64,000 bases of DNA. Origin: Prostheceraeus crozeri (taxonomy: Eukaryota; Platyhelminthes; Polycladida; Euryleptidae). The first letter of the stretch is position 1. Every line of letters starts with the position of its first letter. Below are positions 40,243 through 49,600 of this stretch, in pieces. The notes under the pieces were generated by a model. That model saw only the letters and a program-made list of their open reading frames with translations. It searched no databases and had not been told where the DNA came from. The stretch covers positions 62,001-126,000 of the forward strand of contig CAJQUW010001067.1 of assembly GCA_907163375.1 (NCBI GenBank). Direction: 5' to 3'. The translations under genes were made by a program, and so were the position numbers.

Positions 40243-41031
40243 ATGATGTGGGGAGGTGCAAAAGAGAGTGAATTTCAAGGAGCGAAACGACGTTTACGTG
40301 TCACCATTTGTAAATTCTGTGATCGACTTACCGCAGTAATCGATTGAATGAACATTTGCGGAAAGTGCATCGTTCAACTCCTAAAGCACAGGAATGGGCA
40401 AATGAGAAGAAGGATGATGCATCATCTTTACGTTATGTCTGTCCTAAGTGTATGATCTCCATTCCGGGGGATGCACCGACAGAGATAGTCAATGCATTTG
40501 TGAAGAAACATATGCATCATCGATCATCATCACGTCTATCACATCGAGATCGCGATCGATTAGTTTCAATGATGGATGATGATTTGCCTAGATCATCTCA
40601 TCAAGTGGATTTGGATAGTTTACCACCTCCTCCTCTAACACACCCCTCCACCTCAAACATCTCCCATTAGTTCAGTTGCTTCACCGCATTTAGTTCGACA
40701 AGGACAAAGGATTAGTCCATTGAATACTCCCAAACTAGATTTGATTGATGAGATTCTGGCAATGGATTTGGTGGGTGATATGCCATTGGATGGTGTTGAT
40801 CGTTCAATGTTGATGGAAGAGCATTTACCTCATGTACAAGATGTGTTGGCAATGGCAGCCAATGCAGCGGAATTGAATTCATTACCTTCCTCGTCAACTC
40901 CAAATGTCTATGAAATTCCCCCTCCCATGTTGAATGATTTACTCATGTTTGATTCATTGACAGAAGAGCCAGTGGATCGTGCTGCTCAGAATGCTTATGT
41001 GAATTCTTATCAAGAAGTGGTTGGTAATTAA
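40243..41031 (+). pseudogene. C2H2 zinc-finger protein gene of element B, two frameshifts
   Basis: ATG 40243 opens a frame with KRRLRVTICKFCDR that stops at about 40349. A second frame from about 40344 carries the rest of the finger (NEHLRKVH), a CPKC pair and a His/Ser/Arg-rich stretch to 40670. A third frame (40720-41031) continues with an acidic, Leu/Met-rich region. Zinc-ligand order C-x2-C then H-x4-H is split by the first shift. A nucleic-acid-binding role would be expected when intact. Confidence 0.6.
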
Positions 41032-41034
41032 TTT

Positions 41035-41520
41035 ATGGGTCAACCTGATTATCAGCATAGGGGAACACAAATGTCCCCTAGACTTGTGGATGCAGTCCCT
41101 CAGTCCTCTAGACATGTGGATGTAACGACTCAGGCTCAATCAGATACACATCATGAAGGCTCACAGACGACAGCGTATCAAGTGACAGATTTTCCTATGG
41201 AGAATGTCTATGATTATGTATTGAATGTGAATGCATTGAATAATACACCTTTGGTCTATCTCCATCGTGATTCGATTGAGCTGCAAGAGCAGCGTTTAAA
41301 TGCACGTCGTCAGGCATGGAATAGTTTGGAGCGTCATTTTCAACAGACATTAGGGATGCGCGATCGTGTTGATGGGAATGGTGATTTTACAGATGGAACA
41401 TTGCAACAGTTGGTGAATATGCTCAATACAAAGGAACAGTTTATTGCTCACTTGGTGAATGAGAATGCGAACCATGTCGTGAATCATCAAAGTCTTCTCC
41501 GTCTTCTCCAACAGATTTAA
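41035..41520 (+). CDS. Hypothetical protein of element B, coiled-coil-like C-terminus
   Basis: A 161-residue intact protein starting at an ATG 3 bp after the previous gene. The polar Gln/His/Thr-rich N-terminus is followed by a helical half (IELQEQRLNARRQAWNSLERHF, LVNMLNTKEQFIAHLVNENAN) likely to form a coiled coil. No family recognised. Confidence 0.55.
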   Translation: MGQPDYQHRGTQMSPRLVDAVPQSSRHVDVTTQAQSDTHHEGSQTTAYQVTDFPMENVYDYVLNVNALNNTPLVYLHRDSIELQEQRLNARRQAWNSLERHFQQTLGMRDRVDGNGDFTDGTLQQLVNMLNTKEQFIAHLVNENANHVVNHQSLLRLLQQI

Positions 41521-41530
41521 GTAGTTGTTC

Positions 41531-41752
41531 ATGTTTGATTCTGTCAAGGATGGTTCGACGAGTACGACAACGACCACGGCGGTGCGACGTCAGCAAGGGG
41601 GTTTACCCCTCATTGTGGCACAGGGTCTATTGAATTTGATGCACAGTGATCGGAATGGGGATCCCCTTCTCACAACGTCGGGGGTTCCTACACGACACAA
41701 GAAGGGGTGGAATAATGAAACGGGTGTTTGGATGACAAAGAAATGGTGGTAA
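41531..41752 (+). CDS. Small protein with QQGG-hydrophobic segment (pVI/pX-like)
   Basis: From ATG 41531 the protein is 73 residues. A Thr-run and VRRQQGG precede an amphipathic or hydrophobic stretch (LPLIVAQGLLNLM), then a Trp/Lys-rich tail (WNNETGVWMTKKWW). A GG followed by an amphipathic helix recurs in Polinton and adenovirus inner-capsid proteins. Confidence 0.5.
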   Translation: MFDSVKDGSTSTTTTTAVRRQQGGLPLIVAQGLLNLMHSDRNGDPLLTTSGVPTRHKKGWNNETGVWMTKKWW

Positions 41753-41788
41753 TGACTAGGTGATGTGAATACAGTCGTGTCTGTAAAG

Positions 41789-42031
41789 ATGGTTCAACGA
41801 CGAAGACGACGAGGACGTCATGTCTAACGTGGAGGTGGATGGGGCTCTTTATTGGGTCGATTGATAGGGAAGGTTGCAAAATCATCTGTCAAGAGATTGG
41901 CAAAAAGTGCAATTAAAAGTGCAGTGAGGACAGCAGCGAAATAAGCATTGGAGACGGCAGCGCGTGAAGGAGTTGAATTAGCATTTGATCAATTGGAGGA
42001 GATGGAGCGTGAACGTCAAAAATCTTGGTAA
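41789..42031 (+). pseudogene. Basic core-like gene with two in-frame TAA stops
   Basis: The frame runs 81 codons from ATG 41789 (MVQRRRRRGRHV). It contains TAA at 41825-41827 and 41942-41944, then a final TAA. The sequence between is coding-like: GGGWGSLLGRLIGKVAKSSVKRLAKSA, then a charged helix (REGVELAFDQLEEMERER). The design matches the neighbouring gene at 42076. Confidence 0.6.
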
Positions 42032-42075
42032 AGTCTTTAGGTAAAGATTAGAAAAAATTGTTGAAGGATTAAACG

Positions 42076-42333
42076 ATGCGATTTGGACGAAGATTACGTT
42101 TTGGAAGACGACGTCGTATGTGTGGACGTAGCCAACGTCGTGGAAGTCGTGGACGCAGTTTCGGTCGAGGTCTAAAAGGAATTCTTTCTAGTGCCTTGGG
42201 CACGGTTGGAACGTCTGCTTTAGATGCAGCGACTACTTACGGTGTGAATGCAGCATTGGAAAAGATTGAAGATAGTGCTACAAAGAAATCGGACCAAAGT
42301 GGAGGTAGTCGACGACGACGACGACGCTACTAG
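42076..42333 (+). CDS. Arg-rich pX-like core protein of element B
   Basis: An 85-residue protein with an Arg-rich N-terminus (MRFGRRLRFGRRRR), a short amphipathic middle (LKGILSSALGTVGTSALDAA), an acidic helix (AALEKIEDS) and a poly-Arg end. Comparable in plan to the element A protein at 7946-8401. Expected role is DNA condensation or inner-capsid contact. Intact. Confidence 0.6.
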   Translation: MRFGRRLRFGRRRRMCGRSQRRGSRGRSFGRGLKGILSSALGTVGTSALDAATTYGVNAALEKIEDSATKKSDQSGGSRRRRRRY

Positions 42334-42336
42334 GCA

Positions 42337-42759
42337 ATGGATTTTCATGATGTATACACACACAAAATGTTTTGCCAATGTGAGACATGTCGTGAACGCC
42401 GTCAGGTGCTTAAAGATCGACTTTTTGATTTTGTGAAAGGTGTTGGTTGTTTCAAGCATAAAATTCATCGCAATGTGGATAAAATCCCTCAAGCCTATGT
42501 AGATGATTTACGGAAAATGATGACGTCAATGCATCATGTGGATGGGAAGAAATTATCATCAGTTCAAAAAGACTTTATCAAATCGTACAAGACTTCATTG
42601 AAAAAGTTTATCCGTCCTCCACCAGAACCCTATTCAATCTTGAAATCAAAACGTCGATTTCAAAATAAACGAATTCCTTTTATTCAAGCGTATGGAATGG
42701 CGTTTGGAGATAATCCAGAAGCATTTCCAATTGATGATGTGATTGGGAATGTACACTAA
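42337..42759 (+). CDS. Small basic protein with CxCxxC, relative of the KL..Q...LK.Y family
   Basis: A 140-residue intact protein starting 3 bp after the previous stop. A CQCETC cluster lies near residue 13. The middle helix (GKKLSSVQKDFIKSYKTSLKKFI) resembles the corresponding helix of the element A protein at 11048 (KKLAPKQRKLLKRYATKLRFI). The KGGFL tail of that family is missing. Function unknown, probably structural. Confidence 0.5.
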   Translation: MDFHDVYTHKMFCQCETCRERRQVLKDRLFDFVKGVGCFKHKIHRNVDKIPQAYVDDLRKMMTSMHHVDGKKLSSVQKDFIKSYKTSLKKFIRPPPEPYSILKSKRRFQNKRIPFIQAYGMAFGDNPEAFPIDDVIGNVH

Positions 42760-42779
42760 GTGAATGAGTTTATATTCTC

Positions 42780-43047
42780 ATGAGCATTATCATCATCATG
42801 TCATCTGACCGGCGTTATTACTGCTACAAAATGAATACGTCACTTCCTGTCCGTTCTCCGATATGCTCTGAATCATCTGGAAGCCCAGTGGTGGATACGA
42901 TTGTACAAATCATGGATCCTCATTATATTTTTAATTGTTAGTGCACTGGCAGGTCGAAAAATGAGGAGGAAGAGGAAGAGAAGGATCGTGGGTGAACCGT
43001 CCCTGCATGGATTGACACTAATGCCTGATGGAGACTCTACGGTTTGA
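42780..43047 (+). other. Possible small membrane protein gene, frame uncertain
   Basis: An ATG at 42780 opens a 53-residue frame. In an overlapping frame that lacks its own ATG, a strong membrane segment followed by a basic cluster is seen (WILIIFLIVSALAGRKMRRKRKRR), ending at TGA 43045-43047. A frameshift or a splice could link them. Otherwise the gap before the 718-residue gene holds only its promoter. Confidence 0.35.
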
Positions 43048-43132
43048 TTGGTTTAGAAAATGGAAGTTTTCAAGTGTTATCATCAGTCATTGGTTTAGAA
43101 GGGGTAGCTTTGAATCGTTCCAAGCATACGTG

Positions 43133-43140
43133 TATATAAG
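43133..43140 (+). promoter_or_regulatory. TATA box before the 718-residue gene
   Basis: TATATAAG lies 38 bp upstream of the ATG at 43171, a position that allows only a short leader. It follows the same layout as the TBP-like gene of element A. Confidence 0.6.
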
Positions 43141-43170
43141 ACGGTGGTGTCATCTTGCTAATCATTCGCA

Positions 43171-45327
43171 ATGATGGCTACACTCAAACGTGGTGGTGAG
43201 AAACAGCTAAAACGTCCTAAGCAGTTGATTATTATTGACGCTCCTACTGAGACGGCAATGGTTGAACAACAGGCAAAGAAGCGCAAGACACGTTCTTTAC
43301 CATGTGTATCCTATTCTGACGCTAATGGATTCTTTGCAACAACAAAGTACAAGGAATTGAGTATGGATTTTGCAGAGAATGCATATACATTTATGAATCA
43401 TTTGGCCATTAATGAAATTGAATTGGGAGATCCATCTCAAGATATTCCGTCCTTTCAACCACTGCGTTTGGAGAATTATCATTTATGGCCACATCAATTC
43501 TGTCGTTGGGAAGATAAAGTGAAGCAGGCACGACTCATCTTTTTCTCAGGGGCACACGTCTGGCATGGATTGGCGAATAAAAGCGGATTCAGTGAACAGA
43601 CGTACAATACAAGGATTCGATTAAATGAAGAGGTGACTCAAGATTTGCTTCATTTGGAGAAATTGGTTGAACAATTATTGAATTCCAATAGACGGGATTA
43701 TTTTGAAGTGGTGAGCTGTATTCTACCTGGGCTTACACCAACATCATTGAGTGGATGTTATATGAAAGTACGTCATCCACCTCATGTGTCTGCAACTCCC
43801 ATCTTCTTCAAGGGGGCTGAGTCATTCAAGAAGATGACATTGGCGGATTTGAATGCCATGCATGCATCCATGACCAATGAATCGGGAGAATACTCAGCAG
43901 GGGATGTGATTCGTGCTGGATGTACGTTTCAGGTGACGGGGATTTATCGCAATGATGTTGATCGTACAGCTCATCTCTGCTTCTCCATTCTCCAATTGCT
44001 GACACATCAGCATACACTCCAGACACTGCCTTCATTGAATGATTTGACAGAGGAGGAGGAGATGACGATGATGAATGCAGCAGAGGAGGTGGTGGAAGAA
44101 TTGAAAAATATAAAAGGGAAGAAGATGAAGCAACGAACGATCAAGGAGTTGGATATTGAAGTGGCACAATGTTATTCAAGGAAACTGTTTCAATGTCCCA
44201 CACCTTCAGCAGAGAGGAAAGGATGTGTCTTGACTCTATTGATGAAGTATCATCCATTTAGCGATTTGGATGAATGCTATATATCTTTGCTGAAGACATT
44301 CTGTGATGATTTTGAACAGGAATTATTTACTCAGGAAGAGGATCCTTTCAAACACAGTTTGGGTTTCCTCACTCAAGTGACAGAACGAGCAGCTGAAAAA
44401 TATGAAGTCCATTATCCAGATGCGCAACCTACAGATGATGAGATGCGGAAGGATTTACAATACGATGCATGTCGATCAACATTTATTCAAGCATATCAGT
44501 TTATTCTTGAAGGGATTTCACAACTGCGTCAATACCAAAGCCGTGTTGTGGAAGATATTCAATTACGATGTCAGTATATGAACCAGTTTAAGGAATGGAT
44601 TGGGGATCAAAAGGATAAGAAACATTGGAGTCGATTAGCTATCATCCAGGATAATGAAGTAGTAGCAGTGGGTCCCTTGGATATGATGAAAACGTACTTT
44701 ATCATTCGAGGAATGATTCAAGTGATGGAGCGACAAAAGGCATGTAAGGCTGTGAAACTCAATGAATTGAACGTGTCCGAGTACGTGTATGAAGATGGAG
44801 TGGATGAGGGTGCTTTGATGCAACAATTAGCGTCGTATGTGAAAATGTCAGTGGTGGAAGATTGTATTCGACCTCTCTTCTTACATTTGGAGCAGAATTG
44901 CTACCAGAATGAACATTTTAGTGATGCATTGAAAACATTACTTCTTCTTATCACAAATGCTGAAAGTGTGCGTCATACCAAAAGTAAATTACGTGTCATG
45001 AGTGTGTTGCGTGACGTCTCAGGGAAATTGGCGAATATGACCTCTAATGATTCAGTCGGTCAATCAGATACTCGCTTTATTCCCTTGCATGAAGCCATGC
45101 TTCTCACTTGTCTCGTGAAACTTGCAGAATTGAAACCCATGGGATGGGATTCAGATGTGGACCGTCAATGGAAAGATACAAAAGGATCACATCGACAACG
45201 CCTCTTTCGCATCAAGGAGTTGAGTCAATCAAACACCATGACACTTCCCAAATTCAAGGATGATGATGGAACTGTTTTGTGGTCATTGTTTCACATTGAA
45301 CTTGAATTCATTCCTGAATATGTCTAA
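43171..45327 (+). CDS. Intact 718-residue orphan protein of element B
   Basis: The largest uninterrupted frame in B. The N-terminus has basic patches (KQLKRPK, KKRK), possibly nuclear signals. Residues about 244-260 (GDVIRAG..FQVTGIYR) are beta-rich and loosely recall the GTWDILFKVNGLYYG stretch of the element A spliced protein. The rest is largely helical with an acidic stretch (EEEEMTMMNAAEEVVEEL) and no Walker, DDE or polymerase motif. It has its own TATA box and poly(A)-type signals after the stop. It could be a single-strand-binding or replication protein, or a capsid protein of an unrecognised kind; I do not assign one. Confidence 0.8.
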   Translation: MMATLKRGGEKQLKRPKQLIIIDAPTETAMVEQQAKKRKTRSLPCVSYSDANGFFATTKYKELSMDFAENAYTFMNHLAINEIELGDPSQDIPSFQPLRLENYHLWPHQFCRWEDKVKQARLIFFSGAHVWHGLANKSGFSEQTYNTRIRLNEEVTQDLLHLEKLVEQLLNSNRRDYFEVVSCILPGLTPTSLSGCYMKVRHPPHVSATPIFFKGAESFKKMTLADLNAMHASMTNESGEYSAGDVIRAGCTFQVTGIYRNDVDRTAHLCFSILQLLTHQHTLQTLPSLNDLTEEEEMTMMNAAEEVVEELKNIKGKKMKQRTIKELDIEVAQCYSRKLFQCPTPSAERKGCVLTLLMKYHPFSDLDECYISLLKTFCDDFEQELFTQEEDPFKHSLGFLTQVTERAAEKYEVHYPDAQPTDDEMRKDLQYDACRSTFIQAYQFILEGISQLRQYQSRVVEDIQLRCQYMNQFKEWIGDQKDKKHWSRLAIIQDNEVVAVGPLDMMKTYFIIRGMIQVMERQKACKAVKLNELNVSEYVYEDGVDEGALMQQLASYVKMSVVEDCIRPLFLHLEQNCYQNEHFSDALKTLLLLITNAESVRHTKSKLRVMSVLRDVSGKLANMTSNDSVGQSDTRFIPLHEAMLLTCLVKLAELKPMGWDSDVDRQWKDTKGSHRQRLFRIKELSQSNTMTLPKFKDDDGTVLWSLFHIELEFIPEYV

Positions 45328-45368
45328 CACACGCGTGTGTGTTTCTACGTAATGTTTTAAAAAACATT

Positions 45369-45418
45369 AATAAATGCATTGATTGGAATACGTGTGTCTT
45401 TTTTATTTTTTTAATAAA
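45369..45418 (+). terminator. Two AATAAA poly(A)-type signals after the 718-residue gene
   Basis: AATAAA occurs at 45369-45374 and 45413-45418, before a T-rich stretch and just upstream of the ATPase start. Confidence 0.5.
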
Positions 45419-46192
45419 ATGGATTTCCGTTTAGAGAATGATTCATGAATGATTGTGAGTGGTCCTAGTAAATCGGGGAAATCGACCTTTGTCATGAATT
45501 TGATTAAGAATCGAGCGGGATTATTCAAACGCCCCATTCAAAAAGTATGGTGGTTTTATGGAGTTGAGAGTCCGCTTCATACACTGTTAAAAGAATTGGA
45601 TCTCTTGTTGAAACAAGGCTTACCTTCCTCGGATGATTTTGATCAAATTGGGAAGAATAATTTAGTGATTCTGGATGATTTACAGCAAGAAAGTTCCAAG
45701 GATGAGAATGTGACGGGCCTATTCCTTCGCGGTTCACATCATCGAGGTTTCTTTGCTATTCAAATCACCCAGTATCTGTATGGAGATAAAGTGCAACGGA
45801 TGCGAAATGGGAATGTCCATTATATGGTCATGTTTAATAATCCACGGAATCAGCAACAAATCAGCCATTTTGTTTCAAAAATGCTCCCTAAAGGCAATAT
45901 TCAAACCATCCATAATTTACTCTCGACTCTGGTACGTCATTATGGGAATTATGCCTACTTGTTTGTCGACTTTACCCCATCGTGTCCTGCAGAGTATCTA
46001 CTTCGAACACAGATTTTTCAATCTCCCATGATCGTCTTTAAGTTAACAAAACAGTCAACGAATGGGCACTATTATACAATGTCATGTGGACAGTCCTATC
46101 GTCTGAACGATCCAGCGAGATGGAATCACTTCACGGTAGGCACGTTTCCTTTGACAAGACATTTCTCTCTCTCTCTCTCTCTAGACCGATGA
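45419..46192 (+). pseudogene. A32-like packaging ATPase of element B with an early TGA
   Basis: ATG 45419 opens with MDFRLENDS, aligning with the MDFRLQ start of the element A ATPase. TGA at 45446-45448 then interrupts the frame directly before the ATG at 45449, from which an intact protein runs. Walker A is GPSKSGKS, Walker B LVILDDL, then FAIQITQ and the shared FVDFTPSCPAEYLL tail. A C-terminal extension after PMIVFKL is absent from A. Re-initiation at 45449 might still give a nearly complete enzyme lacking its first strand. Confidence 0.85.
46164..46183 (+). repeat. (CT)n microsatellite
   Basis: A run of about ten CT units at the 3' end of the ATPase frame, followed by GATGATGATG. It may explain the odd SLSLSL end of the ATPase frame. 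Confidence 0.8.
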
Positions 46193-46459
46193 TGATGATG
46201 GTGGCAATGATGTCGATGATGATGACGATGGAGTGGAAGGCTCCACTTTTATACGAAGGGGTGGGTACGCTGGAGACGTTTCGTACACTGTATAATCAAA
46301 ATAGTCGGTACGCCCACGGCGGCTGAAGACTTTACACGCAGCTCGGTGCACTGGCGCGCTCACACACATTGTACACGCATCATGGGAATCCAAGGTCAAA
46401 TCCAATGCTGAGAGCACCTCCGACATTGAGTGCTTTACACCACGAAGAGGGAAAGACAT
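46181..46459 (-). CDS. Hypothetical minus-strand protein of element B
   Basis: A 92-residue frame with a CTMCVSAPVHRAAC cluster and a Ser/Pro-rich end derived from the microsatellite region. It is in the same frame as the upstream gene (46828-46493), with a TAG and a TGA in the gap; the two may be one decayed gene. No family recognised. Confidence 0.3.
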   Translation of the reverse strand: MSFPLRGVKHSMSEVLSALDLTLDSHDACTMCVSAPVHRAACKVFSRRGRTDYFDYTVYETSPAYPPLRIKVEPSTPSSSSSTSLPPSSSSV

Positions 46460-46492
46460 ATTGGAATATACATTGCAATGTCAGTTTTTTAC

Positions 46493-46828
46493 CTAGTTTT
46501 GGTAATTAGAAACGCGATTGCCATACCGATTGACACTATGCCATACCTCGGCTCCCTCAAACGATAAATCATCCACGAACATGACGTACACGTCCCAACC
46601 ACCACCATAACAGCCAGAAGGCATCTCCACTACATGGACGCGACTCCCCAAGTATTTCATTAAGCGATTCCCAACCACGACATTGACACCACCTCCCACA
46701 GGTAAGACATGACGCGAGGCTGGACACACTTCCACAGCCAATCTTAACGAGGCGCGGGACATTACCAAGACACAAACCATACTCAACCACTTCAACAAAA
46801 TTAATGAACTCCACCGACAAAAACACAT
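46493..46828 (-). CDS. Hypothetical protein with signal-peptide-like N-terminus (element B)
   Basis: A 111-residue protein starting at an ATG. A hydrophobic N-terminal stretch (SSLILLKWLSMVCVLVMS) looks like a signal peptide, followed by a beta-rich, Gly/Val-rich part with two cysteines. It may be a secreted or membrane protein. It lies at the right end of the element, convergent with the ATPase. No family recognised. Confidence 0.4.
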   Translation of the reverse strand: MCFCRWSSLILLKWLSMVCVLVMSRASLRLAVEVCPASRHVLPVGGGVNVVVGNRLMKYLGSRVHVVEMPSGCYGGGWDVYVMFVDDLSFEGAEVWHSVNRYGNRVSNYQN

Positions 46829-46935
46829 AGGGGATCCGCACTCACAAGGGATCGACCCTTGGACCTTTGTGGTGGACTGTTCAGACCCCTACCATAACAC
46901 TAGGACAGCCATGTCAGCGGCTCGGTACGCTCAGT

Positions 46936-47019
46936 TGGGTCCACTCACAAAAGTCATGAATTGTGTTGGATCGCCCAGCACCACAGAACGATGATGAAAA
47001 ACCCCTATTCCAGGCTACT
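46936..47019 (-). repeat. Right terminal inverted repeat of element B
   Basis: The reverse complement begins AGTAGCCTGGAATAG and matches the left copy over 84 bp. It ends ...GGCTACT on the plus strand, immediately before the duplicated GCGATG. Confidence 0.9.
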
Positions 47020-47025
47020 GCGATG
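47020..47025. other. Target-site duplication of element B, right copy (GCGATG)
   Basis: Same six bases as at 36309-36314. Together they bracket the element exactly. Confidence 0.9.
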
Positions 47026-47415
47026 CTGTTCGGAGTCTGTGGTGTCTTTTTCATCAACACCGAATACAATAACACTATTCTTCAGAGCTTCACGACGATT
47101 TAACTCGTCAATTACGTTATTCTCAATCGTACATTCCATATTCGCTGCGAGCTTAGTCAATTCACTATTAACCTTTGATTCCATATGTTCGATCATTTGT
47201 TTTGTCTCTGACATCATTTCATTTCTAATTTTAGATACTGCTTCAGAAACAGCCGCTTTTATAGTTTCAGCATCAAATGTTTGGCAGTTTGCCTTTACGA
47301 AAGCGTCCTTCAGAACATTTAGCAGTTGCGTCTTTGTGAGCTTCGACAAGGAACTTGCTGACATTTGTCGTGCAGTGTCAAAATTCATTGAATCAGTCAT
47401 TGATTGACTCGTCAT
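47020..47415 (-). pseudogene. LINE ORF1, N-terminal piece cut by element B
   Basis: From the ATG at 47415 the protein has a polar N-terminus and a long coiled coil (ETIKAAVSEAVSKIRNEMMSETKQMIEHMESKV...). RREALKNSVIVFGVDE, the start of an RRM-type domain, follows. The frame breaks at the B insertion point and resumes at 36308. Confidence 0.75.
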
Positions 47416-47445
47416 TATGATGCAGAATGATGCGTCAGGTGTCAC

Positions 47446-49600
47446 GTGAGAAAAAAACGATAAATCACGAAAATCACGATTAACAGCTGATCAACAGTTG
47501 ACAATTCCCAACTCCCGCAGGTGGAGTAAGGTCACAATTTATCGCAGCAATATTTTCCCTGCAGAATTTTTCCATGAGAAGGGAAAGTTTTGGGCAATAC
47601 TAACGCGGGAAACTGACCGCAGTGACGAATTTGAGAGCACGGAAGACGTTGTAGCAGCAGCACTTAATTCAGATTGCGGATAGAGGCGAGATGGGAGAAG
47701 TGATGACGTCGACCAATATCAGCGCGAACAAGGGGAGAATAAATTCCAGATGCAATATCAGAACAAAGAGATCACTTCGCCAAAGTAATATTCCAAGTTG
47801 AATAATGCCAAAAATTCGCAGCGAATCGAAGAGAATTCAATAATAATTTGCACGATGCCAACAACCAGGAGACGGTGCAACAAATGATACAAAAATCTTG
47901 TGTGTACGGCAATTGTTACCCAGGTAATTTGAGAAAAAACGCTGTACCGTCGGAGCAAGCCTCAAGACACAGCCGTCAGACACAACCGCCGATGAAGTTT
48001 TTCATATGTACATGTATATAATGCCTGTCTTTCTTATTACTAATTTTACGACGTAGTCTATTATTCTACGTTATGATCATCAACATAAGCAACATCATTA
48101 AGACATATTTTCACTTGAACTGACGAATATTCGAAGGTTATCATGAACTGACATAGTTACTCAATATCTGTGATTACAGGCCTACTCCGAGAATGAGATA
48201 AAAGCTGTTATATTCATTAATTCATAAAATTTTTGATTTGAGAACAAAGATGCATTTACTAACGTCTGTTCAGTCAAAATGGTTATTTTCATTCACAAAT
48301 AAATTTGCCTTGCGTACTACTTGATAATCGCCAAAATATTCCCATACCTACTACTTATAGTAGCATATGTGAACCATGCTTGAGTTCTAAATCTTCATCA
48401 CTCCTTGAAAGGAAAAATTCAATTCTGAACGGTGGCCTGCCCGAAAGTCGAAAAATAATTTTCTATGCCAATAATTACCAATGATTCCATAGTTGTGTGT
48501 GATGAAGCGGAATAAACCACGGAACCCGATAATAGTAACACCCAAGACGTCTTCTGATCTTTATCGTTATCTCGTAGAATTGAATGAACTGCTAGCAGTG
48601 TGGCATTCATATACAACAGATGGTCAGGGCATCATTCACTTGTTGTACATACCCAGAGAACAAGCGTGGCCCTATGAAAGCAACTGAGGTTTTGATTTTA
48701 AGGTGCAAACCCAATCAGTCTTAATAATGAAATTGAATGAAAACCAGAAAAAATGTTTCGAATCTCTATCGCTCTGTAGACATATTGGGGGAAACTTTGG
48801 CGAGATTTACATGCGGTGCGGTTCGCACTTCTGTGCATAGAAAAATCTATTAACTTACTGTGGACCTGTAGATCTGACTGTTGCATCTACCATTAGTCCA
48901 CACACCCAGAGAGGACACTTTGTCAAAATAATTCAGCCGCGATCTCTAGTGCTTGAGCAGTAAAAATGATGAGCGCACAAATGATCAAAATCTGAAAATG
49001 TAGCATAAAGTTTTCAGATATCCATCATTATTATGATGTTACGACATACAGTGATACATTGAGCAGCAACACTACAGAAAAGAAACATATAAAGCAAGGC
49101 AAATACACTCTCTGAAAATAGAAAAGTTAGTTATCAAGTAATTATAAGGAAGGACCCACGGATTCATGTAAACTCACCACGGGAAGGTTTCGCTGCGACA
49201 TTTATCATCAGTCTGAGCATCAAGAGGGGAAACTGCATCAATCAAAGCAGTCGCGACCTCTCGTGCAGGAAAACATAGATGAAAAAAACATGGAACCTCG
49301 GAACATGGAACCTTGCAGGAACCTCGGATTGAAATGCCAGTCAACGAGCAAATGCTATGAAATATCTGCAAGAATGTTAACGGCTTTTCTGTTTTCTTTT
49401 CATGACATCGGTGAGAGTTGCCAGAAGGAGAAGATCAGTGACGTGAACTTTTTTGTAACGCTCAAGAGCTGTTGCACCTGTTTTATTATGCTTCGTTTTT
49501 TATTATATCTAATAATATGAAGGTATGTGTGCTTAGCGTTTTCCTCCCTATTGGAGTTTTCACCGCCTAGCATACATGTAGAGATGGATTGCATCTTCAT
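47446..49600. other. LINE 5' flank and noncoding sequence
   Basis: The LINE 5' end is not sharply visible; it may lie within about 100 bp of the ORF1 start. The remainder is AT-rich with only short chance frames. I recognise no gene or repeat family here. Confidence 0.4.

Larger units (their letters stand above)
36315..47019 (+). mobile_element. Element B: 10,705-bp Polinton-type element inserted in a LINE
   Basis: The termini are 5'-AG...CT-3' with 84-bp inverted repeats and a 6-bp duplication outside. Inside are a broken exonuclease-like gene, a C2H2 zinc-finger pseudogene, several small basic core-like genes, an intact 718-residue orphan and an A32-like ATPase, mostly on the plus strand. 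I find no polymerase, integrase, protease or hexon, so B was probably mobilised in trans or uses proteins I cannot recognise. It is interrupted by the GIY-YIG element at 37632-38290. Confidence 0.88.

Noticed and set aside
43171-45327. Calling the 718-residue protein a major capsid protein of element B
   Set aside because: It is mostly helical as read and lacks hexon-like signatures; size and position alone are not enough.
36315-47019. Element B as the displaced part of element A
   Set aside because: B has complete ends and its own target duplication, and it encodes its own copies of the ATPase and exonuclease-like genes.
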